From the NCBI GenBank assembly GCA_002311645.1, contig DBYW01000055.1, positions 2,835 to 34,657 of the forward strand: DNA of 31,823 bases. The letters run 5' to 3'. Both the position numbers and the translations under genes were made by a program. Positions 6,782-14,035 of the stretch are shown piece by piece; positions within the stretch are counted from its first letter, which is position 1; each line of letters begins with the position of its first letter. The DNA comes from Bacteroidales bacterium UBA1176. Lineage in GTDB: Bacteria > Bacteroidota > Bacteroidia > Bacteroidales > WCHB1-69. The notes below the pieces were generated by a model. That model saw only the letters and a list, made by a program, of their open reading frames with translations, did not search any database and was not told where the DNA came from.

Positions 6782-7070
6782 CGGCTTCATTCGTCCAGAC
6801 AAGGAGGGTTAACGCCTTCGCAATGCCCTTGTTTGCCCGCACACCTCCGGCGTGCGATCGTTCGCGTGTAGGCATTCGTTTTCTACCAACCCCTTCAGCC
6901 CTAACGGGCTGAAACGCAGCGGAATGTTCAAACCTCGTCCTAAAGCTGATACACCCTTAACTTCTTAATTTCTTAGTTTCTTAATTTCTTAGTTTCTTAA
7001 TTTCTTAGTTCCTTATTTCCCTTTCCACAGGGCTTCATACGTCCAGACGAGAAGGGCTAACGCCTTCGTA
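6782..7070 (+). repeat. Intergenic repeat, copy C plus start of a further copy
   Basis: The leader GGCTTCATTCGTCCAGAC..AACGCCTTCGCAATGCCC (from 6782) is followed by the CGCACACCTCCGGCGTGCG dyad (6838-6856), the hairpin TTCAGCCC-TAAC-GGGCTGAA (6894-6913), CGGAATGTTC, and a clean run of 8-base TTTCTTAR units (about 6957-7018). At 7031-7069 the leader begins again, so the unit is close to 249 bp and the array is tandem. Confidence 0.85.
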
Positions 7071-7097
7071 AATCGCAAATCGCAAATCGCAAGTCGC
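7070..7097. repeat. Heptanucleotide tandem repeat AAATCGC x4
   Basis: Three exact AAATCGC units and one AAGTCGC, ending 10 bases before the acyl-CoA ligase stop codon. Other 7-base period tracts lie at about 12071-12112 and 19832-19866. Confidence 0.85.
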
Positions 7098-7106
7098 ACA
7101 CCGCAC

Positions 7107-8870
7107 TTAGCTGAACAACTTCTCAATCTGCTCCTCGTACTTCTTCATCAGCATGTTGCGCTTCAATTTGAGGGTGGGGGTGAGCTCGCCCGTGGCGACG
7201 GACCACTCGTAGCCGATCAGGATAAAACGCTTCACCTTCTCCGTGTCGCCGAGAAACTGGTTGAAGTGGTCCACAATCTTCTTGTATTTAGCAAGCACTT
7301 CGGGGTGCTTGATCATCTCCTCGTTGGTGGTGTACTCAATGCCTTTGTTGACGCACCAGGAGCGCAGGTCGGGAAAGTTGGGCACGATGAGGGCGGCTGC
7401 AAACTGCTTGTTTTCGCCCACCACCATGATGTTGTCGATGAGGGAGTCTTCCGCGAACTTGTTCTCGATGATGGTCGGCACCACATATTTGCCAAAGGCG
7501 GTCTTGAACATCTCCTTCTTACGGCCTGTGATGCTGAGACGACCTTCGGGGGAGAGCTTGCCCAAATCACCCGTATGCAGCCAACCGTCCTTGTCGATGG
7601 CTTCGGCGGTGAGGTCGTCGGCTTTATAGTACCCTTTCATTACATGTTTGCCTCGCGCGAGAATCTCACCGTCTTCGGCGATCTTGAGCTGCGTGCCCGG
7701 AAGGACAGGACCCGCCGTGCCGAACTCCAGGCCGTTCTTGAACAGGTTGCTCACCGCAATCACCGGGGATGTCTCCGACGTGCCGTAGCCCTCCAGCACT
7801 TGGATGCCGATGGCCCAGAATACGCGCGAGATGCGGGGCTGGATGGCGGCGCCGCCCGTCACGATGACCCGCAGGCTCGTGCCCGTGACGGCCTTCCACT
7901 GGTTCAGCACCAACTTGCGGGCGAGGTTGAGCTTGCGGTAATAGGATTTCTTTTTGTTGAAATCATACTCCAACGCGATATCGTTGGCCCAGAAAAAGAG
8001 CTTGTGCTTGATGCCCGTGAGCTTGCGCCCCTTGGCGAGAATCTTATCGTAGATCTTCTCCAACAACCGTGGCACCGTGGTGAAGATCGTCGGGTTGACC
8101 TCCTGCATGTTGTCGGCTATTTTCGCCAAACTTTCCGCATAATAGACGGGAATGCCGATATACTGCCACGAGTAGTTCATCATCCGCTCGTAAACATGGC
8201 AGAGCGGCAGATAACTGAGCACTCGGTTGTAGTCGTTCGGGGTGGGGATGATGGGCAGGATGCCTTCCACGTTAGTCAGGAAGTTGCGGTGGGTGAGCAT
8301 CACCCCTTTGGGGTTGCCTGTGGTGCCGGAAGTGTAGACGATGGAAACCACGTCGTCGGGGGAGATGCTGGCCTTGATCTCCTTGAGATACTGCGGAGCC
8401 GGATTGACACGCCCAAGTTCGACAACCTCATTCAAGTGCCTGTATCCGCGCAAATTACGAAATGTGTAGACTTTATCCACAAGTCCAGGGATGTTGGCGA
8501 TGATATTGGTGATCTTGCGCAACAATTCCCAGCCAGACACAAAGATGAGCTTCACGTCGGCATGGTGCAGGATATAGTCGTAGTCGCTTTCGCTGATAGT
8601 GGGGTAGATGGCCACGTGGATGGCGCCCAACTGCATGATGGCCATATCCAAGAAATTCCACTCCGGCCGGTTCGGAGTTATGGTGGCGATGCAGTCGCCC
8701 TTTTTGATGCCAAGCTGCATGAAACCATACGAGATATTGTTGACAATATCCAGGTAATCCTGTGAACTATACTTGACCCAGGAGCCGTTATCCTTGCCGC
8801 AAAGCGCATCTTCGTGGGGAAATTCCACCACATTGCGCTCCAGCATATCGAAAAGTCTAGTTACTTCCAT
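7107..8870 (-). CDS. Long-chain acyl-CoA ligase, AMP-forming (first copy)
   Basis: A 587-residue cytoplasmic or membrane-associated enzyme of the ANL superfamily. It would activate a fatty acid with ATP to an acyl-adenylate and then to acyl-CoA. Visible signatures in order: the P-loop-like IVYTSGTTGNPKGVMLTH (about 177-194), YLPLCHVYERMMNYSW, VTGGAAIQPRISRVFWAIG, GYGTSETSPVIAVSNLF (adenine and Mg-ATP binding), DGWLHTGDLGKL with its conserved Asp, and TGRKKEMFKTAFGKYVVP near the hinge. The length fits the FadD/AMP-dependent synthetase family. The chain preferred is unknown; I leave the symbol empty because two copies exist here (the other at 17063). It has its own promoter at 8890-8897 and stands as a single gene. 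Confidence 0.92.
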   Translation of the reverse strand: MEVTRLFDMLERNVVEFPHEDALCGKDNGSWVKYSSQDYLDIVNNISYGFMQLGIKKGDCIATITPNRPEWNFLDMAIMQLGAIHVAIYPTISESDYDYILHHADVKLIFVSGWELLRKITNIIANIPGLVDKVYTFRNLRGYRHLNEVVELGRVNPAPQYLKEIKASISPDDVVSIVYTSGTTGNPKGVMLTHRNFLTNVEGILPIIPTPNDYNRVLSYLPLCHVYERMMNYSWQYIGIPVYYAESLAKIADNMQEVNPTIFTTVPRLLEKIYDKILAKGRKLTGIKHKLFFWANDIALEYDFNKKKSYYRKLNLARKLVLNQWKAVTGTSLRVIVTGGAAIQPRISRVFWAIGIQVLEGYGTSETSPVIAVSNLFKNGLEFGTAGPVLPGTQLKIAEDGEILARGKHVMKGYYKADDLTAEAIDKDGWLHTGDLGKLSPEGRLSITGRKKEMFKTAFGKYVVPTIIENKFAEDSLIDNIMVVGENKQFAAALIVPNFPDLRSWCVNKGIEYTTNEEMIKHPEVLAKYKKIVDHFNQFLGDTEKVKRFILIGYEWSVATGELTPTLKLKRNMLMKKYEEQIEKLFS

Positions 8871-8889
8871 TTAGATGAGTTTAAGGGTG

Positions 8890-8897
8890 CAAAAATA
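8890..8897 (-). promoter_or_regulatory. Promoter of the acyl-CoA ligase gene, -7 box TATTTTTG
   Basis: The minus strand reads GTATTTTTGCACCC, the form repeated at several promoters in the window. The box is 19 bases upstream of the ATG at 8870. No good -33 TTTG was seen. Confidence 0.7.
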
Positions 8898-8936
8898 CAC
8901 TTTTTATCAGATTATCCGAGATCGTCTGGAACATGG

Positions 8937-8965
8937 AAGAGGCCGTTGCGTTGCGACGGCCTCTT
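8937..8965 (-). terminator. Hairpin after the ECF sigma factor gene
   Basis: AAGAGGCCGT (8937-8946) pairs perfectly with ACGGCCTCTT (8956-8965) across a 9-base loop. It lies just downstream of the sigma-factor stop and upstream of the next promoter. There is no T-tract, so it may act as a processing or stabilising hairpin rather than a textbook terminator. Confidence 0.6.
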
Positions 8966-8989
8966 CTGTTGCATTGTATTTGAATGAAC

Positions 8990-9598
8990 TCAAATGGCGT
9001 TTCTCACATTGACCATCAGCTCGGAGAGCATGTTTTTAGCACGGAGAAGCTGAATTTTGACATTGGAGAGGGAAATGCCAAGCTGCTGTGAGATCTCGTC
9101 GTAGGAGAGTTCCGAATAATAGCGCAGTTCCACAACCTTGCGGTATTTGTCGGGCAGCTGGGCCACGGCAAGCTGCAGCATCTTGATGCGTTGCTTTTCC
9201 ATCACTTCTTGTTCCGGTGTGGCGGTTGTCGTGGATGGAGTGCGGTCAATGAGCAGTTGGGCCCCGCTGTTGGCGAGGTCTTCCTCAATGCATTGCGGCG
9301 AGTTGTTCTTATGTCGGATATAGTCGATGCTGTTGTTGACGGCTATGCGAAACAGCCATGTGGAAAAAGCATACTGCGGGGTATACTTGTCCAAATAGCG
9401 GAAAGCCTTGCCGAAAGTCTCCAAAGTCAAGTCCTCGGCATCGTCACTGTTCTTGACAATTTTCATCAGCATATAATAGATGCTGTCGCGGTAAAGGCTC
9501 ATCAACTCGGCGTACGCCTTTTGGTCGTTGTTGTCTAATGCCTTGCGCAATAAGACGTAATCACGTCTGGCTTTTTCGGTAGTGCAGGGATTTTCCAT
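8990..9598 (-). CDS. ECF-type RNA polymerase sigma factor
   Basis: A 202-residue sigma-70 family protein. Region 2 covers about residues 25-100 (DAEDLTLETFGKAFRYLDKY, then FSTWLFRIAVNNSIDYIRHK), binding core polymerase and the -10 region. A variable linker rich in Thr follows, then region 4 at about 145-195 (LPDKYRKVVELRYYSELSYD, EISQQLGISLSNVKIQLLRA), a helix-turn-helix for the -35 element. The ATG shares one base with the stop of the upstream membrane glycosyltransferase gene (TAATG at 9596-9600), so the two are co-transcribed and probably coupled. There is no anti-sigma factor gene next to it. Which genes it controls cannot be told from the sequence. Confidence 0.93.
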   Translation of the reverse strand: MENPCTTEKARRDYVLLRKALDNNDQKAYAELMSLYRDSIYYMLMKIVKNSDDAEDLTLETFGKAFRYLDKYTPQYAFSTWLFRIAVNNSIDYIRHKNNSPQCIEEDLANSGAQLLIDRTPSTTTATPEQEVMEKQRIKMLQLAVAQLPDKYRKVVELRYYSELSYDEISQQLGISLSNVKIQLLRAKNMLSELMVNVRNAI

Positions 9599-10728
9599 TA
9601 TAAGAATCTATCGTGACGGATTAAAGCATCAATGTAATAAAGCGGATTAAGTATCGCAAACAGAATATCATAGAGTAGAATGGCGGGGATCACCTGCTTC
9701 TCGTTGAGCTTGGCAGCCGCATAGCCGAAGACCAGGTATTGGCTCAAGATACGCAATGCTACGATGCCGAGCGTTGTGGACAGCAGCACGACATTGCCGA
9801 TGCTGAGCAAGATGGCAAGAACAAGTCCCACATAGAAAAGGAGATTGACCACTGCGTAGAAATTGAGCAGAAAACGGTTCTTGAAAGTGTTGAACTTGCG
9901 GGTATAGTAGAGTCCTTGCTTGTGATCAAGCCAATAGTCGTGGCGGGCGTTGCGTTGCAGGACGGTTATCGCTTCGCGAGAGAACTCGATGGCCGTATTG
10001 TTGCGTTTGGCGCCACGGGAGACAAAGATGTCCTCTTCGCCGTAACGGATGTGGTTATGGGATGCAAAACCGCGTTGTTGTACAAACATCTGCTCGGTGA
10101 ATCCCATGTTCCAGGCGTTGCCACGGTAAGTGGAATTGATGCGGGCCAATGAGAAATACTGAATGGCATTGACAAGACAGTCGAAATGGAGCATGCGGTT
10201 GAAAGGGTTCTTGCGTCTCTCGAAGGTGCTATAACCCAACACAATTTGCTTGTCATTCTCGAATTTGGCGGCCATCTTCTCTATCCAATGGGTGGAAGTG
10301 GGAGCACACTCGGGACTGGTGATTAGGATGCAGGAATGGGAGGCGCAGCGAATACCCATCGACAGGGCGAACTTCTTGCCGCGGATGGTCGTCACGGAAG
10401 TGTCGAGTTCCACGATCTTGAGATTGCTATATTGCTGTTGGTATTCGACCAGGAGCAAGCGTGTGTCGTCTTGTGAATGATCGTTGACCACGACCACTTC
10501 GAATTCGCCATATTGCTGGTTCAGAAACTTCGGCAGCGTCTTCAAAAGCACGCTGGCCGCGTCTTTCGCGACCATCACCACGGATACAGCAGGCTGATAA
10601 TGGCTCGTGTCCGACTTTTTCCGCATAAAGGAGAAACGTGCGAACAACAAGTAGTAATAGAGTAACTCAATGAAAGTTACGATTCCAAATGAAATGACGA
10701 CGAGGCTCGGCAGAGACACTTCGAACAT
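9598..10728 (-). CDS. Membrane-anchored family 2 glycosyltransferase with atypical DxD site
   Basis: A 376-residue protein. The ATG at 10728 is chosen because it lies 30 bases downstream of a promoter box and gives MFEVSLPSLVVISFGIV, a first transmembrane helix. An open frame extends further upstream but runs through the divergent promoter region. The GT-A domain (about 45-290) has VSVVMVAKDA, FEVVVVNDHSQDDT (nucleotide-sugar Asp) and IRYGEEDIFV. Where family members usually have TDADC, this protein has ITSPECAP, so the metal-binding DxD is absent. Two or three C-terminal membrane helices follow (about 295-370). The acceptor is unknown; envelope polysaccharide or glycolipid synthesis is likely. 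It is the first gene of the pair with the ECF sigma factor. Confidence 0.82.
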   Translation of the reverse strand: MFEVSLPSLVVISFGIVTFIELLYYYLLFARFSFMRKKSDTSHYQPAVSVVMVAKDAASVLLKTLPKFLNQQYGEFEVVVVNDHSQDDTRLLLVEYQQQYSNLKIVELDTSVTTIRGKKFALSMGIRCASHSCILITSPECAPTSTHWIEKMAAKFENDKQIVLGYSTFERRKNPFNRMLHFDCLVNAIQYFSLARINSTYRGNAWNMGFTEQMFVQQRGFASHNHIRYGEEDIFVSRGAKRNNTAIEFSREAITVLQRNARHDYWLDHKQGLYYTRKFNTFKNRFLLNFYAVVNLLFYVGLVLAILLSIGNVVLLSTTLGIVALRILSQYLVFGYAAAKLNEKQVIPAILLYDILFAILNPLYYIDALIRHDRFL

Positions 10729-10758
10729 AGGTTGCAGGTTGGTTAAGGTTTGGTACTG

Positions 10759-10766
10759 CAAAAATA
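10759..10766 (-). promoter_or_regulatory. Promoter for glycosyltransferase-sigma operon, -7 box TATTTTTG
   Basis: The minus strand reads CATATTTTTGCAG. It is 30 bases upstream of the glycosyltransferase ATG and only 23 bases from the oppositely oriented tgt box at 10790-10797. Confidence 0.68.
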
Positions 10767-10789
10767 TGCATTTGTTTGAATATAATTTA

Positions 10790-10797
10790 TATTTTTG
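10790..10797 (+). promoter_or_regulatory. tgt promoter, -7 box TATTTTTG
   Basis: An exact TAnnTTTG match followed by CGCGC. It is 19 bases upstream of the tgt ATG at 10817. TTTG occurs at 10771-10774, but its spacing (15) is short for a -33 element. Confidence 0.68.
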
Positions 10798-10816
10798 CGC
10801 GCAATTTACTAACAAC

Positions 10817-11950
10817 ATGAAGTTTATAATAGAAAGCACTGATTCCAAGAGCAATGCGCGCGCCGGCGTGATTTCCACGGCGCACGGCGACATACAAACT
10901 CCCATTTTCATGCCCGTAGGCACCCTCGGTGCCGTGAAGGCGGTGCATATCAGGGATTTGAAAGACCACATCAAGGCTCAAATCATATTGGGCAACACCT
11001 ATCACCTCTATTTGCGTCCCGGCACCGAGGTGCTCGAGCAAATCGGCGGACTGCACAAGTTCAACGGCTGGGACGGCCCGATCCTCACCGACAGCGGCGG
11101 TTTCCAGGTCTTTTCGCTCAGCCAGCGGCGCAAGATAGACCCTGAAGAGGGGGTGTGGTTCCAGTCGCACATCGACGGCTCCCGGCATCTGTTCAGCCCG
11201 GAAAAGGTGATGGACATCGAACGCTCCATCGGCGCTGACATCATCATGCAACTCGACGAGTGCATCCCATATCCCTGCGACAGAAATTATGCGGAAAAAT
11301 CGATGGAAACGACTTACAAATGGTTGTTGCGCTGCAAGAAACGCCTAGAGGACACCCCGCCGCTCTATGGTTATGAGCAGACTTTGTTCCCGATTGTGCA
11401 GGGTGGGGTATACCATGACCTGCGCGCCCGCTCCGCCGAATATGTGGCTGCCTTAGGCTTTGACGGAAACGCCATCGGTGGGGTAGCGGTGGGGGAGCCA
11501 ACAGAACAAATCTACGAGATCACCGACTACTGCTGCCAGATTCTCCCCAAAGACAAGCCTCGATACCTGATGGGGGTTGGAACGCCTGCTAACATATTGG
11601 AAAACATTGCATTAGGCGTTGATATGTTCGATTGCGTGATGCCGACGCGCAATGGACGTAACGGCATGATTTTCACTTGGGACGGTATTCTCAACATGCG
11701 CAACGAAAAATGGAAAAACGATTTCACACCCATAGATGCCAACAGCGATCTGTTTGCCGACCGTGAATACACCCGCGCGTATCTGCGCCATCTGTACGTT
11801 TCCGGCGAGATGCTCGGCCCGATGATCGGCAGCATCCACAATTTGCATTTTTATCTGGAGCTCGTAAGCGTCGCGCGTCAAAAAATTCTCGATGGAACCT
11901 TCGCGTCGTGGAAAAATGAAATTGTCCCGAAGATATCGCAGCGTTTATAG
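10817..11950 (+). CDS. tgt: tRNA-guanine transglycosylase (queuosine synthesis), without zinc cysteines
   Basis: A 377-residue enzyme that swaps guanine at tRNA position 34 (GUN anticodons) for preQ1. ATG 10817 follows the promoter box and gives MKFIIESTDSKSNARAGVIS; longer in-frame starts lie upstream of the promoter. Signatures: TPIFMPVGTLGAVKAV, LTDSGGFQVFSLSQRRKI (general base Asp), GGVAVGEP, and DCVMPTRNGRNG with the nucleophilic Asp. At the zinc site, where bacterial Tgt has CxCxxC followed by His, this protein reads SDLFAD, with the His of SIHNL kept at the exact family spacing. The fold and catalytic residues are otherwise complete. It is a single gene divergent from the glycosyltransferase-sigma pair. 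Confidence 0.95.
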   Translation: MKFIIESTDSKSNARAGVISTAHGDIQTPIFMPVGTLGAVKAVHIRDLKDHIKAQIILGNTYHLYLRPGTEVLEQIGGLHKFNGWDGPILTDSGGFQVFSLSQRRKIDPEEGVWFQSHIDGSRHLFSPEKVMDIERSIGADIIMQLDECIPYPCDRNYAEKSMETTYKWLLRCKKRLEDTPPLYGYEQTLFPIVQGGVYHDLRARSAEYVAALGFDGNAIGGVAVGEPTEQIYEITDYCCQILPKDKPRYLMGVGTPANILENIALGVDMFDCVMPTRNGRNGMIFTWDGILNMRNEKWKNDFTPIDANSDLFADREYTRAYLRHLYVSGEMLGPMIGSIHNLHFYLELVSVARQKILDGTFASWKNEIVPKISQRL

Positions 11951-12070
11951 TCCTCCAAGCATATCCCGCCGAGAAGGCAATTTTAGCCATTTTCCGGCCA
12001 GATGTGCAGGATTCCATTTGTCCGATAATTTATATTATGTTAAATAGAAGTATCTAACACCCTATTACAA

Positions 12071-12112
12071 ACTATGAACTATGACAATAAGCTATGGACG
12101 ATGAGCCATAGT
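12071..12112. repeat. Degenerate 7-base period repeat with hairpin
   Basis: ACTATGA is repeated twice and followed by degenerate units (CAATAAG, CTATGGA, CGATGAG, CCATAGT). CTATGG (12092-12097) and CCATAG (12106-12111) can pair. It lies between the convergent 3' ends of tgt and the next glycosyltransferase gene, so it could serve as a weak bidirectional terminator. Confidence 0.6.
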
Positions 12113-12139
12113 TTAATAGTTTAATAACTTAACAATCAC

Positions 12140-12883
12140 TTACTGGTTGCGGATATTTTTCTTCCACCTTTTGGTCATGCTCCGGAATTTCAGTCCGATG
12201 ACGCCAAAGATAGCCTCCTTGAAGATTCCGCCGCTCATCTTGGACGTACCCATGGTACGATCCCTGAAAATGATCGGCACTTCAACAATCTTAAAGCCAA
12301 GTTTATAGGTCGTGTATTTCATTTCAATCTGGAATCCATACCCTACATGCTTTATTTCATTGAAATTAATGGCTTTCAAAACATTAGAGCGATAGCATTT
12401 GAATCCGGCGGTTGTATCATTGACGGGTATGCCCAAGATGGTACGCACGTACATGGAGCCAAAATAGGACATCAAAAGACGTCCCAAAGGCCAATTTACA
12501 ACACTTATTCCCTGGCAATAGCGCGATCCGATGGCCAAATCGGCGTTCTGCTCCACGCAGGCATCGTAAAGCCGTTGCAGGTCGTGCGGATCATGGGAGA
12601 AGTCTGCATCCATTTCAAAGAAGAAGTCGTAGTTGCGCTCCAGCCCCCACTTGAAACCGTGGATATAGGCAGTCCCCAAGCCGAGTTTGCCAGCCCGTTC
12701 TTCGATAAAGAGCCTACCCTCGAACTCCGGCATCAATCCCTTTACGATGTCGGCAGTACCGTCGGGGGAATTGTCATCGATGATGAGAATATGAACGTCT
12801 ATGATGCCAAAAATGGCGCGAATGATGTTCTCGATGTTTTCTTTTTCCTTGTAGGTCGGAATGATGACCAATCTTTTATCCAT
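12140..12883 (-). CDS. Polyprenol-phosphate mannose synthase-like glycosyltransferase
   Basis: A 247-residue family 2 glycosyltransferase resembling dolichol/polyprenol-phosphate mannosyltransferase (DPM1 type). Such enzymes move a sugar from a nucleotide donor to a lipid phosphate at the inner face of the membrane. The ATG at 12883 gives MDKRLVIIPTYKEKENIENI; a TTG three codons earlier is less likely. Motifs: ILIIDDNSPDGTADIV, ERAGKLGLGTAYIHGF, FFEMDADFSHDP (the DxD metal site, intact), IGSRYCQG, and FRDRTMGTSKMSGGI near the C-terminus. No transmembrane segments follow the catalytic domain. It lies 12 bases after the phosphatase-like gene and shares its promoter. The sugar is not certain from sequence alone. 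Confidence 0.9.
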   Translation of the reverse strand: MDKRLVIIPTYKEKENIENIIRAIFGIIDVHILIIDDNSPDGTADIVKGLMPEFEGRLFIEERAGKLGLGTAYIHGFKWGLERNYDFFFEMDADFSHDPHDLQRLYDACVEQNADLAIGSRYCQGISVVNWPLGRLLMSYFGSMYVRTILGIPVNDTTAGFKCYRSNVLKAINFNEIKHVGYGFQIEMKYTTYKLGFKIVEVPIIFRDRTMGTSKMSGGIFKEAIFGVIGLKFRSMTKRWKKNIRNQ

Positions 12884-12895
12884 GATTTTCAATTT

Positions 12896-13918
12896 TTATT
12901 TCGAAAGAATGATATACACTGGCAGGTGGTCGCTGTATCCGCCCTGATAGTTGCCGCCGGCAAAGGTACGGAGCGGATACCCTCTGTAGGAACCCGTTTT
13001 GGTGAACATGAAATCCTTGCGGAAAACGTGGGCAGACACAAACTTATACGTACCAGGACGGGCATTGACAAGAGCCCCTGAAACAATCATATTATCCAGC
13101 ATCTCCCAAGAGTCACGGTATGCGTAGGATCCGATGCCATCGTGGAACAATTTCCACATTGGATTATACAAGTCTTTGTATGTTAAGTTCTTAGTGTTTG
13201 TTTTTGTGCCGAGACATTCCATAATCGCCTTGGAATTGGGGTTGTCGTTCAAGTCGCCCATGAGGATGAACTTGGCACCGGGATGCTGTTGTTGAATCCT
13301 GTCTGAAATTTGACGCGACAGGTTGCCTGCTGCCAACCGACCGGGCAAACTGCGACGCTCTCCCCCAGCCTTGGATGGCCAGTGGTTGACGAGAATATAC
13401 AAGGTGTCGCTGTTGTCAAGAATGCCCGTCATCAGCCATTGGTCACGCGAGATAAACTCGGGTTGGTCCGGGACAACAAGCGGAAAAGCGGCCGTGTCGA
13501 TGATGCGGAAGCGTACGGGGTCATAGAAAAAAGAGACATCCACTCCCCTTCTGTCCGGTGAATCATGGTGACAGACCTTCAAGTTATAGGGTTTCAAGCG
13601 CTTTGTGGCGGCAAGATCGAGAAGCACGTTTTCATTCTCAACTTCGGAAAGCCCCAGAACCACCATTCCCCCATCCATTTTCATCAACTCTTCGATGACA
13701 ATGGAGAGGTTTTCCAGTTTGTTGTGATAGCGTTCCGATGTCCACTGATAGTCACCCTGCGGGAGGAACTGCTCATCATTCTTGTTGGGGTCGTTGATGG
13801 TATCAAAAAGATTTTCAAGATTATAGAAACCGACCAAGGCTTTCTTGCCTGGTTGTGCCCACACAGGCATACAAAACAATGCCAATGCCAGCATAAATAT
13901 GAAGGACGCTTTTTTCAT
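12896..13918 (-). CDS. Exported endonuclease/exonuclease/phosphatase family protein
   Basis: A 340-residue exported protein. The ATG at 13918 gives a signal peptide (MKKASFIFMLALALFCMPVW, then AQ); a TTG three codons upstream is less likely. The body is the DNase I-like fold: VGFYNLENLFDT (metal-binding Asn and Glu), LGLSEVENENVL, DVSFFYDP, LVNHWPSKAGG (catalytic His), ILMGDLNDNP (Asp and Asn) and YSDHLPVYI (final Asp-His). All catalytic positions are present, so it should be an active metal-dependent phosphodiesterase or phosphatase in the periplasm or outside the cell. The substrate (nucleic acid, sugar phosphate or lipid) is unknown. It is the first gene of a two-gene unit with the polyprenol-phosphate glycosyltransferase. 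Confidence 0.88.
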   Translation of the reverse strand: MKKASFIFMLALALFCMPVWAQPGKKALVGFYNLENLFDTINDPNKNDEQFLPQGDYQWTSERYHNKLENLSIVIEELMKMDGGMVVLGLSEVENENVLLDLAATKRLKPYNLKVCHHDSPDRRGVDVSFFYDPVRFRIIDTAAFPLVVPDQPEFISRDQWLMTGILDNSDTLYILVNHWPSKAGGERRSLPGRLAAGNLSRQISDRIQQQHPGAKFILMGDLNDNPNSKAIMECLGTKTNTKNLTYKDLYNPMWKLFHDGIGSYAYRDSWEMLDNMIVSGALVNARPGTYKFVSAHVFRKDFMFTKTGSYRGYPLRTFAGGNYQGGYSDHLPVYIILSK

Positions 13919-13937
13919 CGATAACAAATTTTAGGTG

Positions 13938-13945
13938 CAAAAATA
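13938..13945 (-). promoter_or_regulatory. Promoter of the EEP-glycosyltransferase unit, -7 box TATTTTTG
   Basis: The minus strand reads TTGTATTTTTGCACC, 19 bases upstream of the ATG at 13918. It closely matches the boxes at 8890 and 22082. Confidence 0.7.
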
Positions 13946-13983
13946 CAAAAAAAGCAAATGCATTTTTATTTTTTGAACAAATG

Positions 13984-14017
13984 AAAAAAAAACCGCCCTC
14001 TTTCGAAGACGGTTTTT
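13984..14017 (-). terminator. Intrinsic terminator of the seven-gene minus-strand unit
   Basis: On the minus strand AAAAACCG pairs with CGGTTTTT, with an inner TCTT/AAGA stem (13999-14009) and a small CCC bulge; the run of T continues past the stem. It lies about 20 bases after the stop of the heavy-metal-binding protein gene. It is the strongest classical terminator in the window besides that of rplS. Confidence 0.85.
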
Positions 14018-14035
14018 AAACAGGACGATATTGAC

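Noticed and set aside
7266..8765. 499-codon plus-strand open frame antisense to the acyl-CoA ligase
   Set aside because: The minus-strand gene has every ANL motif. The antisense frame has no recognisable domain and reflects GC-rich codon usage.
10670..10816. Upstream start for tgt adding 49 residues
   Set aside because: The extension runs through the divergent promoters and the opposing gene's start, and Tgt proteins begin at the MKFIIES-type sequence.
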